Assembly: GCA_017560765.1 (NCBI GenBank)
Contig: JAFZEI010000055.1
Coordinates: 1-59,048, forward strand
DNA from: Clostridia bacterium
GTDB taxonomy: Bacteria > Bacillota > Clostridia > UBA1212 > UBA1255
DNA length: 59,048 nt
Reading direction: 5' to 3'
Shown: one piece after another, positions 53,385-59,048 of the stretch
How the letters are laid out: each line of letters starts with the position of its first letter
How positions within the stretch are numbered: position 1 is the first letter of the stretch
Translations under genes and position numbers: made by a program
The notes under the pieces: generated by a model
Told to the model about the DNA's origin: nothing
Databases searched by the model: none
The model's input: the letters and a program-made list of their open reading frames with translations, nothing else

Positions 53385-53398
53385 ACACACTCGTTACC

Positions 53399-54496
53399 TT
53401 ATGATGCGTCTTTTTTTGCCTGCTCTTCTGCTACTAAATTTGCCGTCTCCAGCATATTTTCAATAAAGATTCCATATCCCCGCGTTGGATCATTTACCAG
53501 CACATGTGTCACCGCACCAATCAGTTTCCCTTCTTGAATGATGGGACTTCCGCTCATTCCTTGAACTATTCCGCCGGTACATTCCAGCAATCTCTTATCG
53601 GTCACCCTTAAATTAAAGCATTTTGTTCCATCAGTGCTTTCCTTGTTAATCTGAGTTATTTCTATCGAGTATTTTTTAACTTCACCATCAGGAGCAGAAG
53701 TCATAATATAAGCATTCCCCTTGTGGATTTCCGAGTTGTTTGCCACTGCAAGTCTGCAGAATTCCGTAGAATTACTTACGCCCTCCAATTTATCAATGTG
53801 TCCAAATATCCCCTGCTCACAGTTTATACGAACATCACCTATATCTGTGTCATTTTCTCTGAAGAAGCCCCTCAGTTCACCGGGAGAGCCTGCAACGCCT
53901 TTTTTTATGCCTGTGATTTCCGCAGCTTTTAAACATCCTCCGGAAATATCATACGGTTCTCTCCCGTCTGAAATTGCATGTCCCAAGGCTCCGTACATAC
54001 CGGATTCTTCGTCAAAAAAAGTCAAAGTGCCGATGCCCGAAATGCTGTCTCTGCCCCAGATACCAAGCTTCAATTCATTTGTTTCAGAATCTTTATTGAG
54101 TGTTACATCTTTTTCAAATTTGCCTTGAGAATTTTCTAAAGACAATAATATTTTTGGTTCCGTGCAATTCTCTAAAACATCTTGCATATCATCAATACTG
54201 TTAATACATGCACCGTTAATGCCGATGATTCTATCGCCTTCTTTAAGTCCTGCCTCTTTTGCAGGAGAAAAATATTCGTTATTTTCTGTCGTATAGCCAA
54301 TGAAGCCTGTTATAATAACCCCGTGAGATTTAAGGCGTATTCCCACAGGAGTTCCGCAAACAACAACATAACGAGTTTTATCGCCATGATTATTTTTTAA
54401 ACTGTTTTTTGCGGAAACAGAATAACTGCCGCGTCCCAAAAGACATATTGTCAGAAAAAAAACAATAACAGCTTTGTTTTTATAAGATGTCTTCAT
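53399..54496 (-). CDS. spoIVB: SpoIVB signalling peptidase
   Basis: SpoIVB is the serine peptidase secreted from the forespore that triggers SigK processing in the mother cell. From the ATG at 54496 it has 365 residues: a TM/signal segment, a PDZ domain (about residues 80-140, GLKEGDRIIGING) and an S55 peptidase domain. The catalytic-Ser motif is GGIVQGMSGSP (first Ser of SGS, Ser315), followed by GAVTHVLVNDPTRGYGIF. GGGAGG lies 9 nt before the ATG. Downstream, where spo0A usually follows, is the fic gene instead. Confidence 0.93.
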   Translation of the reverse strand: MKTSYKNKAVIVFFLTICLLGRGSYSVSAKNSLKNNHGDKTRYVVVCGTPVGIRLKSHGVIITGFIGYTTENNEYFSPAKEAGLKEGDRIIGINGACINSIDDMQDVLENCTEPKILLSLENSQGKFEKDVTLNKDSETNELKLGIWGRDSISGIGTLTFFDEESGMYGALGHAISDGREPYDISGGCLKAAEITGIKKGVAGSPGELRGFFRENDTDIGDVRINCEQGIFGHIDKLEGVSNSTEFCRLAVANNSEIHKGNAYIMTSAPDGEVKKYSIEITQINKESTDGTKCFNLRVTDKRLLECTGGIVQGMSGSPIIQEGKLIGAVTHVLVNDPTRGYGIFIENMLETANLVAEEQAKKDAS

Positions 54497-54524
54497 AAGT
54501 GTCAACCTCCCTTACAATTTTCTG

Positions 54525-54547
54525 AAAAACCGCTTTTAAAAACGCGG
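54525..54547 (-). terminator. Probable terminator between recN and spoIVB
   Basis: On the minus strand CCGC (54547-54544) and GCGG (54533-54530) enclose a T-then-A stretch that can extend the stem. Five T residues follow (54529-54525). It lies between the recN stop and the spoIVB start, consistent with separate sporulation control of spoIVB. Confidence 0.45.
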
Positions 54548-54602
54548 CGCTTTTCGTAATGTAAGTTATCCTCAAAGCTGTTTTTATATACTGTTACAAT
54601 AT

Positions 54603-56315
54603 TCAATTAGACCGAAATTTGGCAATCAATTCTTTGGCATGAACTGCTGTTATCTCCGACTCGGAATCACCATCAAGAAGCCTGGAAACTTCTTTAATTT
54701 TTTCGATTTCATTTAAATTTTTAACTGACGTTACTGTAGTATTATCTGCAAATTCCTTACTTATATAAATATTATTATCTGCAGCCGCTGCAATCTGTGC
54801 ATGATGCGTAACACAAATTACCTGATGCTTTTCAGCTATCGTTTTTAATTTAACAGCAACGCTTTTGGCAGCCTTGCCACTTATTCCCGTATCAATTTCA
54901 TCAAAAATTAATGTTGAAATTTTATCTGCATCGGCAAGTATGGTTTTTATTGCAAGCATTATTCTTGAAAGCTCACCGCCTGAGGCAATTTTTGCCAGCG
55001 GTTTTAGCGGTTCACCGGGATTTGCAGAAATTAAAAATTCAACATTGTCCAAGCCTTCAGCCCCGAATTTATAATAACCATTATCGTCTTTTTCATCATT
55101 AAAATTAATTTCTGCTTCAAATTTTGTTTTACTCATCTCAAGACTTTCAAGTTCTGACATGATTCGTTCTGCCAAATGCTTGGCTGTTTTTACTCTCGTA
55201 AAATTCAAATCTTCACAAACAGTCCTGAGTTCTTCATTACTTTCTTCAAGTTGCTTTAATATTTCCTTTACTTTATCCTCTGCACCAATAAGCTCATCAA
55301 GCTTATTTTGTACATCTGCTTCATAATCAAGTATTTCTTGAACCGTCGCTCCGTATTTTCTTTTTAATTTATTGATTGTATTTATTCTTTCTTCTGTCTG
55401 TTCAAGCTGACCTTTATCAAAAAATACATTTTCTGACAAAACTCGCAATTCAGAAGATATATCTTCCAATAAATAGGAAACCTCTTCTATTCTCGCAAAA
55501 ACTTCTGCATAATCAGGCGAGTACGATGTAATCGATGACATTGAAGCTCTTGCTTCTGCTATCCTGTCGCATACGGAAATATTCTCCCCATAATCTCCGC
55601 CTTTAATTATTTCCCTCGCAACATTTAAAGCTTCTGCAATTTTTTCACTGTTAAGCAAAATATTACGTTTCTCTGCCAGCTCTTCATCTTCTCCTACGTA
55701 TAAACCGGCGGTTTGAATCTCGTCAATTTGAAAATTATATAAATCTGTAAGGCGTTCTCTTTCTTTTGGATCTCCGGAAAAGCTATTAAGCGAACTGTAA
55801 AGCTTTTTAAACGCTCCGCATTGAATCTCGTATTTTTTCTTTATTTCTGATATCTCTTCGCCTCCGTATGCATCTAAAAGACACACATGGGCACTTGTAT
55901 TCATAAGTGATTGGTTTTCATTTTGACCATGAATATCAATCAGCAAATCACCTATCTGCCTTAAGACAGAAACGGCTGTAAGTCTGCCGTTAATGCGACA
56001 AACATTCCGTCCCGAAACGGAAAGCTCCCTCTGCAAAATAAGCGAACCGTCCTCCTCCGGCTCTATGCCTATTTCCATCAAACAGTCATTTACAGCTTGG
56101 CTGTCTGTGTAAAACATACCCTCAACAAATGCCGTTTCACAACCGGCTTTTATAATCTCTCTTGATGTTCTAAAGCCTAACATGCACGATATGGCATCTA
56201 TAATAATTGACTTTCCGGCGCCTGTTTCTCCTGTCATGCAGTTCATACCGTCAGTAAATTCCACTGTCAATTCATCTATCAACGCAATATTTTTTATACG
56301 AAGCTGCATCAGCAT
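54603..56315 (-). CDS. recN: DNA repair protein RecN
   Basis: RecN is an SMC-like ATPase that acts early in double-strand break repair. The 570 residues show Walker A GETGAGKS (29-36), long central coiled coils (about 150-370), the signature ASGGELSRIMLAIK, Walker B TLIFDEIDTG and the C-terminal HHAQIAAAAD. The ATG at 56315 has GGTGG 8 nt upstream; a second ATG lies two codons later. It follows argR by 15 bp, the usual clostridial order. Confidence 0.95.
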   Translation of the reverse strand: MLMQLRIKNIALIDELTVEFTDGMNCMTGETGAGKSIIIDAISCMLGFRTSREIIKAGCETAFVEGMFYTDSQAVNDCLMEIGIEPEEDGSLILQRELSVSGRNVCRINGRLTAVSVLRQIGDLLIDIHGQNENQSLMNTSAHVCLLDAYGGEEISEIKKKYEIQCGAFKKLYSSLNSFSGDPKERERLTDLYNFQIDEIQTAGLYVGEDEELAEKRNILLNSEKIAEALNVAREIIKGGDYGENISVCDRIAEARASMSSITSYSPDYAEVFARIEEVSYLLEDISSELRVLSENVFFDKGQLEQTEERINTINKLKRKYGATVQEILDYEADVQNKLDELIGAEDKVKEILKQLEESNEELRTVCEDLNFTRVKTAKHLAERIMSELESLEMSKTKFEAEINFNDEKDDNGYYKFGAEGLDNVEFLISANPGEPLKPLAKIASGGELSRIMLAIKTILADADKISTLIFDEIDTGISGKAAKSVAVKLKTIAEKHQVICVTHHAQIAAAADNNIYISKEFADNTTVTSVKNLNEIEKIKEVSRLLDGDSESEITAVHAKELIAKFRSN

Positions 56316-56330
56316 TCAAAACACCACCAT

Positions 56331-56777
56331 TCAAACTAAATTTTTCAATGTATCAACAACATTACCTGCATATTCTTCTGTACGGCAAACTATCAAAAGC
56401 GCATCATCACCTGCGATTGTGCCAAGTGTTTCCGAAAGGTTTAATGAGTCTATGGCAGAGGCTACCGCTTGTGCCATACCGGGCAAAGTTTTCACAATAA
56501 CCAGATTATTAGCAAAATCAGCAGACACAAATCCGTGTGCAAAAACGGGCATAAGCTGCTCCGGAATAGTAAGCGCACCGCCTGTCAACGGAGCGTATTT
56601 CGTTTTTTTTGTTTTTCCCTTAACTTTTACAAGATGAAGCTCCTTAATATCCCTTGAAACAGTTGCCTGCGTTGCAGTATATCCTCGCGCCGAAAGCTGT
56701 TCAAGCATTTCCTCCTGAGTTTCTATTTCTTGTTCCTTGATTATATTTAATATTGCATTTTTTCTCTTATTCTTCAT
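56331..56777 (-). CDS. argR: Arginine repressor ArgR
   Basis: ArgR represses arginine synthesis genes with arginine as corepressor. From the ATG at 56777 it has 148 residues. The winged helix-turn-helix has TQEEMLEQLSARGYTATQATVSRDIKEL, split here by the wing, and the C-terminal trimer domain holds GTIAGDDALLI with the arginine-binding GDD. AAAGGG precedes the ATG. The start overlaps nadK by 11 nt; a longer upstream frame lies inside nadK. Confidence 0.94.
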   Translation of the reverse strand: MKNKRKNAILNIIKEQEIETQEEMLEQLSARGYTATQATVSRDIKELHLVKVKGKTKKTKYAPLTGGALTIPEQLMPVFAHGFVSADFANNLVIVKTLPGMAQAVASAIDSLNLSETLGTIAGDDALLIVCRTEEYAGNVVDTLKNLV

Positions 56778-57636
56778 GAAGTACCCTTTCTCTTCTCTCT
56801 GACGCTTTTTTGCGAAGTGCCTCATAAAAGTTCGGCGGATCAATTCTTATTATTCGCACTTTTTTGTCACCTTTTGCGCAAATAAGCTTACCCTTTTCCG
56901 GGAACTGAATATTTGCATACCCGTCTGCAGTCACAAACATTTGGTTGTGGGCTCTGCACATTTCCATTTCAATTTTACTCGTACTCCTTGCCACAATAGC
57001 TCTGCCGTCAATATAATGAGCACAAATCGGCGTAACTACAATAATATCGTTTCCCGGTTCAACTATAGGGCCTCCGGCCGAAAGCGAATACGCTGTGGAA
57101 CCTGTCTGTGTAGCTACAACAATACCGTCACACGGATATGTATCAACCAGCGCACCGTTTATAAACAAGTTAATATACGCAACTTTTGCAAGAGTACCTC
57201 TTGTTAAAACGCAATCGTTTATTGCTGTTGTTTTATAAAGTGTTTTGCCCTCAGAATTTTCTATTTGAACTCCCAACGTCATTCTTTCCTCGATTACATA
57301 TTCACCCTTCACAAGACGCCTCACAGTATTGTCCATATCATTCTTATCAAACTCTGTAAGAAGTCCCATTGTACCAAGATGAAATCCCAGCACAGGTAAA
57401 TCTCTTTTCATCGCAACAGCAGCGGTTTTAAGAAAAGTGCCGTCACCGCCTATGCTTATAAGCAAGTCAACATCATCGGTGGCTGCATCATGAAAATAAT
57501 CACCACTATCTACTACGTTCCACTTTTTGCCGTCGATATTTTCTTCTGCGCTTATTTCTTCAATTTTTTTCTTTAAAAGTTGTACGTAATGCACACTTTC
57601 TTTTTTTCTTTTATTGTACAGCAATCCAACTGTCAT
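56767..57636 (-). CDS. nadK: NAD kinase
   Basis: NadK phosphorylates NAD to NADP. The 289-residue protein has the GGDGT motif at 63-67, the NE/D-type motif AINDCVLTRG, and the glycine-rich TGSTAYSLSAGGPIV segment. It lies between tlyA and argR, as is typical for clostridia, and shares an 11-nt overlap with argR. Confidence 0.95.
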   Translation of the reverse strand: MTVGLLYNKRKKESVHYVQLLKKKIEEISAEENIDGKKWNVVDSGDYFHDAATDDVDLLISIGGDGTFLKTAAVAMKRDLPVLGFHLGTMGLLTEFDKNDMDNTVRRLVKGEYVIEERMTLGVQIENSEGKTLYKTTAINDCVLTRGTLAKVAYINLFINGALVDTYPCDGIVVATQTGSTAYSLSAGGPIVEPGNDIIVVTPICAHYIDGRAIVARSTSKIEMEMCRAHNQMFVTADGYANIQFPEKGKLICAKGDKKVRIIRIDPPNFYEALRKKASERRERVLHEE

Positions 57637-57671
57637 TCTACTACACCGCCGGTAAAAATTTTATACACAAA

Positions 57672-58409
57672 TTATACATCAATTTGTTTTGTTCGTCTAC
57701 TTACGCAAATAAATTCTGTATTTCCGTCTCCGCCCTTTACGGGAGATTCGCATACACCTATTAATTCAAAACCATTTTGTTTCATATACAGCGTTATATC
57801 CTCTACTGCTTTTTGAGCAGCCTTGGAATCTTTTACAACTCCTTTTTTATTCAGCATCCTCCTGCCCACCTCGAATTGAGGCTTAATGAGTACCACTGCA
57901 AAACCATCTTCTTTTAAGAGCCTGCAAATATGAGGAATGATTATTTTTACGGAAATAAACGAAACATCCGTCACCGCCAAATTATAAGTTCCCTCTCCCA
58001 CACTAAAATTTCTTATATCTGTTGACTCATACGATATAACTCTTTTATCACTTTTTATTTTTTCTGCCAACTGGCCGCGCCCTACGTCAACCGCCGCAAC
58101 AGAGGCGATATTCCGTCTCAAAAGTACCTCAGAAAATCCACCTGTAGAGGCCCCTATATCAACAGCATTCATTCCGCTTACATCAAGCCCATACTTTTCC
58201 AGTGCATATTCTAATTTGAGCGCACCTCTGCCCACATACGGAATGGGATCCTCCCCACATTCCACAGCGTCCGAAGCCTCATTTACTTCGTAAGATGTCT
58301 TTGTGATTAGCCTGCCGTTGACTTTTACACAACCCTCTTTTATTGCTCTTGCGGCTCTTGTTCGGCTATCATATATATTTTTCTCTGCAAGATACGCATC
58401 CAGTCTCAT
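57672..58409 (-). CDS. tlyA: TlyA-type rRNA 2'-O-methyltransferase
   Basis: TlyA methylates cytidines in 16S and 23S rRNA. The 245-residue protein has an N-terminal S4 RNA-binding domain (residues 1-60, MRLDAYLAEKNIYDSRTRA) and an FtsJ-like methyltransferase domain. The SAM motif AVDIGASTGGFSEVLL and the catalytic Lys in VVLIKPQFEVG are visible. It overlaps dxs by 4 nt, so the two are coupled. Confidence 0.92.
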   Translation of the reverse strand: MRLDAYLAEKNIYDSRTRAARAIKEGCVKVNGRLITKTSYEVNEASDAVECGEDPIPYVGRGALKLEYALEKYGLDVSGMNAVDIGASTGGFSEVLLRRNIASVAAVDVGRGQLAEKIKSDKRVISYESTDIRNFSVGEGTYNLAVTDVSFISVKIIIPHICRLLKEDGFAVVLIKPQFEVGRRMLNKKGVVKDSKAAQKAVEDITLYMKQNGFELIGVCESPVKGGDGNTEFICVSRRTKQIDV

Positions 58410-59048
58410 AATTTCCTCAAAATCGTTTTCATTATGCCCACACTGTCCAACCCTATTTCACTGTAGAGCTCTTCGATACTTCCGTGGTCTATTGGTGTTT
58501 CGGGTACGGAAATCATCTCAAAGCGTGTATTTATTTCATTTTTTTGAAGTAACACAGCAATATTTGAGCCAAAACCGCCATTTGGAACACCATCCTCTGC
58601 AGTAAAAATAACGTCAGGAGCAAAATCTTTTATACAAGATAAGATTCCGCTTTCATCAAGAGGCTTTAGAAATCTTCCATGAAATACCGTTACATTACAC
58701 ATATCAGAAAGGGCTTCTGCTGCTTTTATACAATTACCTGTTATCTGTCCTAAAGAAATAATTAAAACGTTTTTATTCTCTTTATGTGAAACATTGCTGT
58801 AAAGTACAGCGCCTTTACCATATTCCACCTGATTTCTATCTATTATTGTACTGTTACCGTCAAAAGAATCTTTTGCCGGATATCGAATTACAAAAGGTCC
58901 CGGCAAAACATTTTCCTTTGTAATTCTCAGCATTTGCCTTAATTCCTCACCGCAACATGGCGCACAAACAGAAATTTCCGGAACAGAATTCAAATAAGAA
59001 ATATCATATATACCATGATGTGTTTTGCCGTCTCGGCCTGAAACCCCC
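58406..59048 (-). CDS. dxs: 1-deoxy-D-xylulose-5-phosphate synthase, C-terminal part (cut by window end)
   Basis: Dxs makes the first intermediate of the MEP isoprenoid pathway. The minus-strand frame is open to the window edge, giving about 213 residues. The first visible residues (SGRDGKTHHGIYDISYL) match the pyrimidine-binding domain motif DGPTHQG of Dxs, with His-His in place of His-Gln. The C-terminal transketolase-like domain follows, with FAPDVIFTAEDG and NGGFGSNIA. The N-terminal two-thirds lie outside the window. It is the first gene of the dxs-tlyA-nadK-argR-recN string. Confidence 0.9.
   Translation of the reverse strand, partial: GVSGRDGKTHHGIYDISYLNSVPEISVCAPCCGEELRQMLRITKENVLPGPFVIRYPAKDSFDGNSTIIDRNQVEYGKGAVLYSNVSHKENKNVLIISLGQITGNCIKAAEALSDMCNVTVFHGRFLKPLDESGILSCIKDFAPDVIFTAEDGVPNGGFGSNIAVLLQKNEINTRFEMISVPETPIDHGSIEELYSEIGLDSVGIMKTILRKL

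Noticed and set aside
1-59048. CRISPR array, tRNA genes or known riboswitch
   Set aside because: No regularly spaced repeats, tRNA cloverleaf or riboswitch-like conserved core was recognised in the intergenic regions; only the SRP RNA and the glp leader stand out.

Overview
This window comes from a low-GC, endospore-forming member of the Firmicutes, most likely an anaerobic clostridium. The sporulation genes (spoIIAA-spoIIAB-sigF, spoVAC-AD-AE, spoIVB), whiA, a clostridial-type dxs-tlyA-nadK-argR-recN-spoIVB string, uvrB-uvrA and an SRP RNA gene next to dnaX all fit that group. No oxygen-respiration gene is seen.

Layout. 1-490 holds the start of a membrane protein cut by the window edge, divergent from galactokinase (613-1809). 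1810-23104 is a continuous minus-strand block. uvrB-uvrA-clpE-helD-whiA come first in transcription order. The forespore switch follows (spoIIAA, spoIIAB, sigF) with three spoVA genes, then comEC, holA, clpC, radA and a DJ-1/PfpI protein. 23283-31260 is a plus-strand five-gene operon with its own promoter, and it is the most unusual system here. It encodes a LuxE-type acyl-protein synthetase, a LuxC acyl reductase fused to a second adenylating domain, a MATE exporter with a degenerate ATPase-like tail, a degenerate HATPase fused to a GNAT domain, and a third adenylating enzyme. No luciferase is present.

31267-34588 (minus) carries a sporulation-type M14 endopeptidase, dnaX and SRP RNA. 34590-37552 (minus) is a compact XRE regulator, ImmA/IrrE protease and PIN-like nuclease cassette running into an L,D-transpeptidase. 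37954-39705 holds a PHP phosphatase, a helical-bundle protein and a YbaK deacylase. 39791-44974 is a glycerol-phosphate region: glycerol-1-phosphate dehydrogenase on the plus strand, and on the minus strand two flavoproteins, a DUF1667 protein and the antiterminator GlpP, behind a promoter and a hairpin/U-tract leader. 44988-47416 is a fructokinase/GH32 pair, followed by two divergent secreted or anchored phosphatases (47584-50018).

50.0-53.4 kb is an accessory patch: a scar of a second fructokinase gene, a DUF4143 ATPase, head-on fragments of an IS21 transposase and a DUF4238 gene, and a Fic protein whose promoter sits in a perfect inverted repeat. It lies just after spoIVB, where spo0A is normally found, and spo0A is not in the window. 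The right end (53399-59048, minus) is the conserved dxs-tlyA-nadK-argR-recN-spoIVB string, with dxs cut by the edge. All calls rest on reading motifs and context; no database search was run.
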